DNA of 7,552 nt. Origin: Alphaproteobacteria bacterium. Lineage in GTDB: Bacteria; Pseudomonadota; Alphaproteobacteria; Micavibrionales; Micavibrionaceae. The notes beneath the pieces were generated by a model. The model was not told the DNA's origin, did not search any database, and was given only the letters and a program-made list of their open reading frames with translations. Of this stretch, positions 1-6,034 are shown piece after piece. The stretch is from positions 1 through 7,552 of the forward strand of contig JAGLKL010000061.1 of NCBI GenBank assembly GCA_023141075.1, in the 5' to 3' direction. The stretch's first letter is position 1. The number at the start of each line of letters is the position of its first letter. A program made the position numbers and the translations under genes.

Positions 1-504
1 GAAAGCATTTTGCTCGATGATGGAACGACAATAAGCCTAACATCTGACTACATATTCACCGGAACTGCAGGAGCTGACAGCATTACTGCAACGAGCCAGA
101 ATGATGTGCTCTATGGTCTGGATGGTAGCGATTATCTTTATGGCGGTAATGGCGATGATGTGCTTTATGGCGGTGGCGGTGCAGACATGCTCTATGGGCA
201 GGGCGGTGCAGATACGTTTGCGTTTGAATCTGGTTCTGCTTTCACAGCCAGTGACAACATCCAAGACTTCAATCTGGTTGATGGGGATGCGCTGGATATT
301 TCTGATGTCTTAAGCGGCTATGATCCGCTAACAGATGCAATTACGGACTTTGTCCAGATCACAGAAAGCGGTTCCAATTCTTACCTCAATGTTGATGCGG
401 ATGGCGGTGCTGATAACTTTGTCCAGATTGCATATTTGTACAATGTAACCGGCCTTACAGACGAAGAGGCTCTGGAAACAGCAGGTGATTTGGTTACGGT
501 TTAG
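1..504 (+). CDS. RTX calcium-binding exoprotein, C-terminal end (type I secretion target domain), 5'-truncated by window
   Basis: The frame is open to base 1 (Glu-Ser-Ile-Leu-Leu-Asp before any start), so this is the last 167 residues of a larger protein; the TTG at 10 is not a credible start. Four glycine- and aspartate-rich nonapeptides of the LYGGxGxDx type lie at 103-210. They are followed by DTFAFES and an acidic C-terminal domain ending in NVTGLTDEEALETAGDLVTV, a form typical of the uncleaved C-terminal signal recognised by type I (ABC/MFP/TolC) secretion systems. In this family the repeats bind calcium and fold outside the cell. What the protein does (adhesin, protease, lipase) depends on the missing N-terminal part. 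No transporter genes are visible nearby. It ends at TAG 502-504, runs in the same direction as the next genes, and is separated from them by about 350 bases, so it is probably an independent host gene flanking the element. Confidence 0.9.
   Translation, partial: ESILLDDGTTISLTSDYIFTGTAGADSITATSQNDVLYGLDGSDYLYGGNGDDVLYGGGGADMLYGQGGADTFAFESGSAFTASDNIQDFNLVDGDALDISDVLSGYDPLTDAITDFVQITESGSNSYLNVDADGGADNFVQIAYLYNVTGLTDEEALETAGDLVTV
103..210 (+). repeat. Four tandem RTX nonapeptide repeats (27 bases each)
   Basis: Four consecutive 9-codon units in the RTX reading frame: DVLYGLDGS, DYLYGGNGD, DVLYGGGGA and DMLYGQGGA. Each has the aliphatic-Tyr-Gly core and Gly/Asp positions that bind calcium in the parallel beta-roll of haemolysin-type proteins. 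This is a coding repeat, not a mobile or regulatory one. Confidence 0.88.
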
Positions 505-736
505 TTAGAGATGATCCTACTTTGTTGGACAGGTTGGCGGAGATTTTAAGGTAGAATCCTGTTTCAAAAATTATGCCGCCATTGCGCAAATTTCTTCTAC
601 ATTTTCATGTTCTTTCTGTAAAGCCATACTTTGAGCATAGGTCTCAGGGGTAATGGTATGGACGGCTCCCATACGGCATCAAATGTGCCACAATGGAATC
701 TGCTGAAATTTCATTAACAGGAGAACCACCTCTAAG

Positions 737-759
737 CCCTGCCATTGTGCGGGTTTTTT
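737..759 (+). terminator. Possible weak Rho-independent terminator
   Basis: CCC (737-739), a bulged T, GC (741-742), a 6-base loop, then GC (749-750) and GGG (751-753) can form a 5-bp GC-rich stem. It is followed directly by six T residues (754-759) and, after CA, a second T-run. It would stop transcripts entering from the RTX side before the element operon. The stem is short and bulged, so this is only a plausible call. Confidence 0.4.
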
Positions 760-775
760 CATTTTTTCTTCATTT

Positions 776-821
776 CACACCGATTTTCACACTGCTGACA
801 CACCGATTCACACACATCTGA
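776..821 (+). repeat. Two tandem 23-bp iteron-like direct repeats
   Basis: Units 776-798 and 799-821 are head-to-tail and match at 19 of 23 positions. Both begin with CACACCGATT and end with CTGA. A 23-bp period is about two helical turns, so both copies would face the same side of the DNA, as in Rep-binding iterons or paired operators. No third copy was seen on either side. They lie 37 bases upstream of the first gene of an operon that ends in a replication initiator, which suggests an origin or autoregulatory site. Function is inferred only. Confidence 0.55.
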
Positions 822-830
822 TTTGCGACA

Positions 831-851
831 CTTCCAATGAATAATTGGAAG
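831..851 (+). promoter_or_regulatory. Perfect 8-bp inverted repeat overlapping a ribosome-binding site
   Basis: CTTCCAAT (831-838) and ATTGGAAG (844-851) are exact inverted copies around the 5-base loop GAATA. The right arm contains GGAAG, the best Shine-Dalgarno-like sequence for the ATG at 858. An RNA hairpin here would hide the ribosome-binding site; as DNA the dyad could be an operator or a replication-origin hairpin. One such dyad is expected by chance in a window of this length, so position rather than rarity supports it. Confidence 0.4.
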
Positions 852-857
852 CACGTA

Positions 858-1043
858 ATGAAAAATTTTGATCAATTTCATGAAGCCCTGAACCGCCATA
901 GCACAGATGTGAAACTTACACGCGCAGAAGCTGGCGAAGCTTTCCACAATCTGACCGGCTTTATGTCCCTGCTTATTCAGATCAATGAGCGGGGAAAAGT
1001 CGTTTCCTTTACAGGACAGGAAAGCGGGGCTGGTCATGACTGA
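858..1043 (+). CDS. Small protein of unknown function (61 aa), first gene of the element operon
   Basis: I do not recognise a named family. The 61-residue product is short and mostly helix-forming. A polar N-terminus (MKNFDQFHEALNRHS) is followed by a central segment around LTRAEAGEAFHNLTGFMSLL with alternating hydrophobic positions, and a charged, glycine-rich tail. It has no signal peptide or cysteines. ATG 858 was chosen because GGAAG (847-851) lies 6 bases before it; the in-frame ATG at 837 lies inside the inverted repeat and has no ribosome-binding site. The stop overlaps the start of the next gene by 8 bases (1036-1043), which suggests translational coupling with the MuF-C-like protein and a shared role. 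A partner or antitoxin role is possible, but nothing in the sequence proves it. Confidence 0.6.
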   Translation: MKNFDQFHEALNRHSTDVKLTRAEAGEAFHNLTGFMSLLIQINERGKVVSFTGQESGAGHD

Positions 1044-1641
1044 TGCCCTATTTTTCAGACAGGTTGATGATGTTCTTGCCGGAAAAGCAGCCCGTGACCT
1101 TGTTTTGGTACTTGGTGATATTCCCAGTGTTTATCTGTCTCTTAGTGTTCCATGTTTCAAACTGATTATGACGCAGCAAACCTTGCAGAAAATTATCACA
1201 AAACATACTTTGACGGTCAGCATCATTAAAAGACTTCCCGTTCTTCTGCATAGCCCTGTCATGGTTTTTAAGTCAGCGAGTGAACCGGGCGCGATTGTGG
1301 CCATGATCGATGCAAAAGACAAAAACGGAAATACCATCATTGCCATTATTCATCCAGATCGGCGACATAAACAGCACCACGTCAATCTGATTGTCAGCGT
1401 GTACGGAAAAAATCGTACTCGTTGGTTTATCGAACAAATTGAAGAAGAACGGTTGCTATACGCAGACAAAGAAAAAACCTTGCAGTGGTCACGATCAGCC
1501 CAGCTCCAATTGCCGGGGGAAGTGACTGCCGCAAGGCATGGGCAAATTATAAAGCGCCGCCTGCACGAAGTCAAAGATAACGAGCATCCAAAACCTCTTA
1601 CAATCCACAGAAAGAAAGGCTCTGACCATGAAAATCAGTGA
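1036..1641 (+). CDS. Stand-alone MuF C-terminal-domain-like protein (201 aa)
   Basis: Residues about 40-160 resemble the MuF-C domain found at the C-termini of phage Mu F-like head proteins and of polyvalent proteins from phages and conjugative elements. The recognisable stretch runs from KHTLT (56-60) through LPVLLHSPVMVFKS (67-80), a beta-rich centre around GNTIIAIIHP, then HVNLIVSVYGK (115-125), and ends near YADKEKTLQW. That domain class has been linked to the Barnase/EndoU/RelE-like (BECR) nuclease fold, so an RNase-like or effector role is possible; no catalytic set is proved here. The capsid-type MuF domain is absent, so this is a free-standing version. The C-terminal 40 residues are basic. 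ATG 1036 is preferred over upstream frame positions because GGGG lies about 6 bases before it and it overlaps the preceding stop. The end overlaps the SpoVG gene by 14 bases. Confidence 0.7.
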   Translation: MTDALFFRQVDDVLAGKAARDLVLVLGDIPSVYLSLSVPCFKLIMTQQTLQKIITKHTLTVSIIKRLPVLLHSPVMVFKSASEPGAIVAMIDAKDKNGNTIIAIIHPDRRHKQHHVNLIVSVYGKNRTRWFIEQIEEERLLYADKEKTLQWSRSAQLQLPGEVTAARHGQIIKRRLHEVKDNEHPKPLTIHRKKGSDHENQ

Positions 1642-1936
1642 AGTAAACATTGTCCTTATTAAGCCACGTGATGGTCTGATCGGTTTTGCCTCGCTGGTCA
1701 TAAATGATGCGTTGTATCTGGGCAGCATCGGCATACACCAAAAGTTGAACGGCAACGGATACAGGCTGACTTATCCCACTAAAAGAACGGGGATGCATAA
1801 TGCAGATATTTTTCATCCTATCAATCGCGATGCCGGAAAGGCCATAGAAGATGCTGTTTTAAACAAACTGAACGATGTAATGAAGAAAGTTGATAATCAT
1901 GCTGGATACAATAGCGATTTCTCTGCCGGAGCATGA
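1628..1936 (+). CDS. SpoVG-family protein (102 aa)
   Basis: Residues 1-75 match the SpoVG pattern: MKISEVNIVL start, a central strand pair with INDALYLGSIGI and a YRLTYPTKR motif (45-53), then the hallmark DIFHPIN (60-66) followed by an amphipathic helix. SpoVG proteins of Firmicutes and spirochaetes bind DNA and RNA and act as site-specific regulators. Copies on proteobacterial plasmids and phages are usually short, like this one, and their targets are not defined. The start at 1628 has AAAGG about 8 bases upstream. The gene overlaps the MuF-C gene (14 bases) and the rep gene (38 bases from ATG 1899), so it is part of one tight operon. A role in controlling rep or element expression is inferred from position only. 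Confidence 0.82.
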   Translation: MKISEVNIVLIKPRDGLIGFASLVINDALYLGSIGIHQKLNGNGYRLTYPTKRTGMHNADIFHPINRDAGKAIEDAVLNKLNDVMKKVDNHAGYNSDFSAGA

Positions 1937-2207
1937 CTTTAAAATCAAAAAGCCGGAATGTTTTCATCCCCATGCGTGGAATGTATATAATCCGATAGTT
2001 GGGGATAAAGGATTGATGAAGGCTATTTATAATCCCACGAAAAAGGAAAAGGCGAAGGGCTATAAACCGCGCTTAACCCTGTTCAAAAAACCTTATACAG
2101 AACGTACCCGTGCTATCTGGCTTAGAATTGAGTTTTCTGCACCGAAGCTGGTCTTTGGTAATAACTTTGAAGAATTGAAAGGCAAAATGATCTGGAAATC
2201 GTTTTGA
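1899..2207 (+). CDS. Replication initiator, phage/plasmid II/X family, N-terminal part (frameshifted)
   Basis: The product begins MLDTIAISLPEHDF, a form seen at the N-terminus of filamentous-phage gene II/X-type replication proteins. It continues with GYKPRLTLFKK and a beta-rich stretch, IWLRIEFSAPKLVFGNNFEEL, also expected of this family. The family starts rolling-circle replication by nicking one strand at the origin. ATG 1899 has the purine-rich GAAGAAAG upstream; the TTG at 1890 is less likely. The frame runs into TGA at 2205-2207 after only 102 residues. The -1 frame is open across the same place and carries the rest of the family (2204-3034). Adding one A to the four-A run at 2184-2187 restores GKNDLEIVLTAL and a 378-residue protein, a normal length for the family. 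The deletion could be real decay or an assembly/sequencing error. Confidence 0.75.
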   Translation: MLDTIAISLPEHDFKIKKPECFHPHAWNVYNPIVGDKGLMKAIYNPTKKEKAKGYKPRLTLFKKPYTERTRAIWLRIEFSAPKLVFGNNFEELKGKMIWKSF

Positions 2208-3034
2208 CTGCGTTGCACAGAGCGCTTTCAGATATGGGCATTGAAGTGCCTTATGAATCTCTGCGCTACGCAAAAGTTAGCACCATCCATTATAGCAAGA
2301 ATATTTTATTGGAACGCAGCACTCCCTGTTTTTTGCTGATACAGGCGCTTGAAAAACTGGATTTATCTACTAAGCTGGATTTGACCCAGACCGATTTTCG
2401 CAATGGTGGGCAAATGGTCAAATACCATGCCAGCTCCTATGAAATTGCGTTATATGATAAAGTCAAGGATTTGGAGCAAGCCAAAAAATACGGTGCAAAA
2501 CGCGGTATGGAAACCGACTATGGCGATATGGCCGACCTGTTTATTGATAAACGTAAGCCGGAAGTGCTGCGCTTTGAAATCCGACTGACAGCCAAAAAAA
2601 TTAGGCCGCTGTTCAAGACGCTGGGATTTACGCAAAGCTGTACGTTTGATGAATTATTCAATGCTACTCTTTCCCGTGCTGTTTTGTTGCATTACTGGAA
2701 AACTATAACAAACGGGCTTTATTTGATGAATATTGATACAAAAGATATTGAGCGCCTTGTCCATGCTTTACATTCCGCATTTCCCAAAAAGCGCCCCGGC
2801 AAAATCATGGAACTGATCGGCTTTATCGCCGTCTGCCAGAATCTGGGCGTGCGTGGTGCAAGGATGGCGCTGGGTTTAAAAAACCATCAATGGTATAGAT
2901 TAAAGGCTGATACTAAACTTTTGGAAAATAGCACAACCTGCCCTCGCTTTTTGATCTTAAACGGGATAAAACAACAATTAGAAGAGTTTATCTCGCTGGA
3001 GCGGCAAGATATTGTCGTGGAGGCTTTGCTGTAG
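2204..3034 (+). CDS. Replication initiator, phage/plasmid II/X family, C-terminal part (frameshifted)
   Basis: This frame holds most of the initiator. EIALYDKVKDL at about 2441-2473 has the Tyr-Asp-Lys core expected of the family's active-site region. EVLRFEIRLT at about 2561-2590 is the conserved strand that usually follows. The last 130 residues form the helical C-terminal domain of the II/X group. The frame is open back to about 2186, where it reads NDLEIV just after the A-run, so the TTG at 2204 is only the first start-like codon and not a likely true start. Without frame restoration this part would probably not be translated well, and rolling-circle replication by this element would be lost. 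It ends at TAG 3032-3034, only 19 bases before hsdR. Confidence 0.78.
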   Translation: MTALHRALSDMGIEVPYESLRYAKVSTIHYSKNILLERSTPCFLLIQALEKLDLSTKLDLTQTDFRNGGQMVKYHASSYEIALYDKVKDLEQAKKYGAKRGMETDYGDMADLFIDKRKPEVLRFEIRLTAKKIRPLFKTLGFTQSCTFDELFNATLSRAVLLHYWKTITNGLYLMNIDTKDIERLVHALHSAFPKKRPGKIMELIGFIAVCQNLGVRGARMALGLKNHQWYRLKADTKLLENSTTCPRFLILNGIKQQLEEFISLERQDIVVEALL

Positions 3035-3053
3035 AACAGGGCACAAACTATTT

Positions 3054-6017
3054 ATGACTGAACAAAAAATTGAACAAGATTTAATCAACAAACTAACTGA
3101 TCTTAAATATGATTATCGCGATAATATTAGGGATAAAGCTTCTCTGGAGTTAAACTTTCGCCAAAAATTTGAGGAACTCAATAAGGTTAAACTTACTGAT
3201 GGAGAATTTTCACGTTTATTAGAGCAGATTATTACACCTGATGTCTTTAAAGCGGCCAGTACTCTACGTGAACGCAATGATTTTGAACGTGATGACGGCA
3301 CACCACTTTTCTATACTTTGGTTAATATTAAAGACTGGTGCAAAAATACATTTGAAGTGGTTAACCAGCTTCGCATGAATACCGACAATAGCCACCACCG
3401 CTATGATGTCATCTTGTTGATTAATGGTGTTCCGACGGTTCAAATCGAACTAAAAACTCTAGCCATTAGTTCGCGCCGAGCTATGCAACAGATTGTTGAT
3501 TACAAGAATGATCCCGGCAATGGCTACAGTAAAACTCTGATGTGTTTTCTGCAACTTTTCATTGTTAGCAACCGTAGTGACACTTGGTACTTTGCTAATA
3601 ATAACAGCCAACATTTTAGCTTTAATGCTGACGAGCGTTTTCTACCTCTTTACCAATTTGCAGGAGAAGACAACAAAAAGATTATACAATTGGATAATTT
3701 TGCTGATAAGTTTCTTGCTAAATGCACTCTGGGTCAGATGATCAGCCGCTACATGGTTTTGGTGGCCAGCGAGCAGAAGCTAATGATGATGCGCCCGTAT
3801 CAGATTTATGCTGTCAAGGCTATTGTAGATTGTATTGATCAAAATTGTGGCAATGGGTATATTTGGCACACCACAGGCAGCGGTAAAACACTTACATCTT
3901 TTAAAGCATCTACCTTGCTTAAGGATAATCCAGATATTGAAAAATGCCTATTCGTTGTAGATCGTAAAGACCTTGATCGACAAACACGCGAAGAGTTTAA
4001 TCGATTTCAAGAAGGTTGTGTTGAGGAAAATACGAATACAAGAGCTTTAGTGCAACGTCTGCTATCTGATGATTACGCCGATAAAGTGATTGTGACCACT
4101 ATCCAAAAGCTTGGCTTGGCGCTAGATGGCAGTAATAAGAAAAACTACAAAGAACAATTAAAGCCTTTGAGCGACAAACGCATAGTTTTTATCTTTGATG
4201 AATGCCACCGCTCACAATTTGGAGAAAATCATAAAGCCATTAAAGAGTTTTTCCATAATGCTCAGTTATTTGGATTTACGGGCACGCCTATTTCCGAAAG
4301 AAACGCGATTTATCAGCAAATAGAAGGTCAGCAAGCCACCTATAAAACAACAGAGGATATCTTCCAGAAGCAATTGCATGCCTACACAATCACCCATGCT
4401 ATCGAAGATCGTAACGTTCTTCGTTTTCATATCGACTATTTCAAGCCTGAAGGGAAAAACAAGCCTAAATCAGGTGAGACGTTGGCTAAGAAGGCAATTG
4501 TTGAAGCCATGTTAGAAAAACATGATGCGGCTACTGCAGGGCGCAAATTTAATGCCGTTCTGGCAGTTGCTTCTATCAATGATGCTATTGCCTATCATGC
4601 CCTGTTTGAAGAAATTCAAGGTGAGAAGGTGCAGGATAATTCTGACTTTAGACCTCTAAACATCGCTTGTGTCTTCTCGCCACCTGCTGAAGGCAACAAA
4701 GATGTAAAGCAATTACAGGAGGATTTACCTCAGGAAAAATCCGATAATGCTGTAGAGCCAAATAAAAAGAAAATCGCTCTAAAGGCCATTATCGCTGACT
4801 ATAATGATAACTATAAAACAAATCACAGCATCAATGAATTTGATCTTTATTACCAAGATGTGCAAAAGCGTATCAAAGATCAGCAATACCCAAACAAAGA
4901 TTTATCTCATGAAGAAAAAATCGATGTGACTATCGTTGTGGATATGCTTTTGACTGGTTTTGATTCTAAATTCCTAAATACGCTCTACGTGGATAAAAAT
5001 CTAAAATACCATGGGTTAATTCAAGCATTTTCACGCACCAATCGTGTGTTGAATGACAGTAAGCCTTACGGAAATATTCTTGATTTTCGCCAACAGCAAG
5101 ATGCCGTTGACTCTGCTATTGTACTATTTTCTGATGCGAAAGATGAAAAAGCGAGGAAAGTCTGGTTGGTTGATCAAGCGCCCGTAGTTATCAAAACCCT
5201 TGATAGTGCGGTTAAAAAATTAAATGAATTTATGAAATCACAAGGATTAGAAAGTGCTCCCGAAGAAGTGCCAAACCTTAAGGGCGATACTGCACGCGCT
5301 CAATTTATCAATTTGTTTAAGGATGTGCAGCGCCTTAAAACACAGCTTGATCAATACACCGACCTGACAGAAGAAAATAAAGAAACAATTGAGCAGATTG
5401 TTCCCAAAGAACAATTACAAGGGTTCAAAGGCGTTTATATTGAGACAGCCCAGCGCCTAAAGGCACAGCGGGATAAAGGCGGAGATAATGCCTCGCCAGA
5501 AGTTCAAGAACTGGACTTTGAATTCGTACTTTTTTCTTCTTCCGTTATTGATTACGATTATATCATGGAGTTGATTGCACGTTATTCACAAGAGGCACCG
5601 GGCAAGCAAAAAATGACTCGTGCGCAGCTGGTTGGATTGATTCAATCCGATGCTAAATTTATGGATGAAGGTGAAGATATCACCGCATATATCAACACAT
5701 TGCAAGCTGGAGAAGGCTTGAAGGAAAAAGATATTCGCCAAGGGTATGAAACCTTCAAATCTGAAAAAAATGCCACTCAGCTCGCTGAAATTGCGAGCAA
5801 TCATGGTGTAGAAGCAGGTGCCCTACAAAAATTTGTAGGCCTCATTTTACAGCGGATGATTTTTGATGATGAACAGCTCAGTGATTTGCTCGTCCCATTA
5901 GGATTGGGCTGGAAAGACCGTACGAAAAAGAAACTGGCTTTAATGGAAGATCTTATCCCTCTGCTCCATAAGCTTGCTCACGGGCGCGATATTTCGGGGT
6001 TAAGCGCATATGAATAA
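3054..6017 (+). CDS. hsdR: Type I restriction enzyme R subunit (987 aa)
   Basis: This is the motor and nuclease subunit of a type I restriction-modification complex. It translocates DNA using ATP and cuts unmethylated DNA once recruited by HsdM2-HsdS. The PD-(D/E)xK nuclease site is visible as RYDVILL with Asp118 and E132-L-K134. Helicase motifs follow: Walker A TTGSGKT (273-279), DECH (382-385), FTGTP (408-412), DMLLTGFD (630-637) and QAFSRTNR (657-664). The remaining 320 residues are the helical C-terminal region that docks to the methyltransferase. Length is normal and no motif is broken, so the subunit looks functional. ATG 3054 fits the family N-terminus (MTEQKIEQDLINKL); the TTG at 3012 lies inside rep. 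The ribosome-binding site is poor (ACAGGG about 11 bases upstream) and only 19 bases separate it from rep, so it may rely on transcription from the upstream operon. The dinD gene follows after 17 bases. Confidence 0.95.
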   Translation: MTEQKIEQDLINKLTDLKYDYRDNIRDKASLELNFRQKFEELNKVKLTDGEFSRLLEQIITPDVFKAASTLRERNDFERDDGTPLFYTLVNIKDWCKNTFEVVNQLRMNTDNSHHRYDVILLINGVPTVQIELKTLAISSRRAMQQIVDYKNDPGNGYSKTLMCFLQLFIVSNRSDTWYFANNNSQHFSFNADERFLPLYQFAGEDNKKIIQLDNFADKFLAKCTLGQMISRYMVLVASEQKLMMMRPYQIYAVKAIVDCIDQNCGNGYIWHTTGSGKTLTSFKASTLLKDNPDIEKCLFVVDRKDLDRQTREEFNRFQEGCVEENTNTRALVQRLLSDDYADKVIVTTIQKLGLALDGSNKKNYKEQLKPLSDKRIVFIFDECHRSQFGENHKAIKEFFHNAQLFGFTGTPISERNAIYQQIEGQQATYKTTEDIFQKQLHAYTITHAIEDRNVLRFHIDYFKPEGKNKPKSGETLAKKAIVEAMLEKHDAATAGRKFNAVLAVASINDAIAYHALFEEIQGEKVQDNSDFRPLNIACVFSPPAEGNKDVKQLQEDLPQEKSDNAVEPNKKKIALKAIIADYNDNYKTNHSINEFDLYYQDVQKRIKDQQYPNKDLSHEEKIDVTIVVDMLLTGFDSKFLNTLYVDKNLKYHGLIQAFSRTNRVLNDSKPYGNILDFRQQQDAVDSAIVLFSDAKDEKARKVWLVDQAPVVIKTLDSAVKKLNEFMKSQGLESAPEEVPNLKGDTARAQFINLFKDVQRLKTQLDQYTDLTEENKETIEQIVPKEQLQGFKGVYIETAQRLKAQRDKGGDNASPEVQELDFEFVLFSSSVIDYDYIMELIARYSQEAPGKQKMTRAQLVGLIQSDAKFMDEGEDITAYINTLQAGEGLKEKDIRQGYETFKSEKNATQLAEIASNHGVEAGALQKFVGLILQRMIFDDEQLSDLLVPLGLGWKDRTKKKLALMEDLIPLLHKLAHGRDISGLSAYE

Positions 6018-6034
6018 TAAAAGGAATAAAAATA

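Larger units (their letters stand above)
505..857. other. Intergenic region between RTX gene and element operon
   Basis: No convincing intact gene is visible on either strand over about 350 bases. On the minus strand two short frames adjoin: a 33-codon frame from ATG at 745 to TGA at 644, and a frame ending at TAA 571-573 whose last part reads TPETYAQSMALQKEHENVEE. A one-base shift near 670 would join them into one small protein-like reading, so they may be a decayed gene, but the evidence is weak. The right half holds a terminator-like hairpin (737-759), two tandem 23-bp repeats (776-821) and an inverted repeat (831-851). No confident sigma-70 promoter was found for the downstream operon. 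Confidence 0.6.

Noticed and set aside
523..560. Possible insertion-sequence end (TGTTGGACAGG) after the RTX gene
   Set aside because: No matching inverted end, target duplication or clear transposase was found in the window.
759..1037. Minus-strand open frame opposite the first element gene
   Set aside because: No recognisable protein pattern. It lies opposite plus-strand genes that have better starts, overlaps and family matches.
2184..2207. Programmed -1 frameshift to make full-length replication protein
   Set aside because: There is no good X-XXY-YYZ slippery heptamer in frame and the A-run is only four bases; a one-base deletion explains the sequence better.
740..3053. Direct repeats (att-like) bounding the element
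   Set aside because: Comparing the sequence around 740-840 with that around 3035-3053 by eye gave no convincing shared core, and no integrase gene or tRNA was seen.
3026..3054. Promoter-like TTGCTG, 17 bases, TATTTA before hsdR
   Set aside because: The -10 match overlaps the hsdR ATG, so transcription would start inside the gene; the boxes are also imperfect.
5822..5839. 18-base near-palindrome in hsdR (8-bp arms, two-base centre)
   Set aside because: A dyad of this size is not rare in several kilobases and its position inside hsdR suggests no role.
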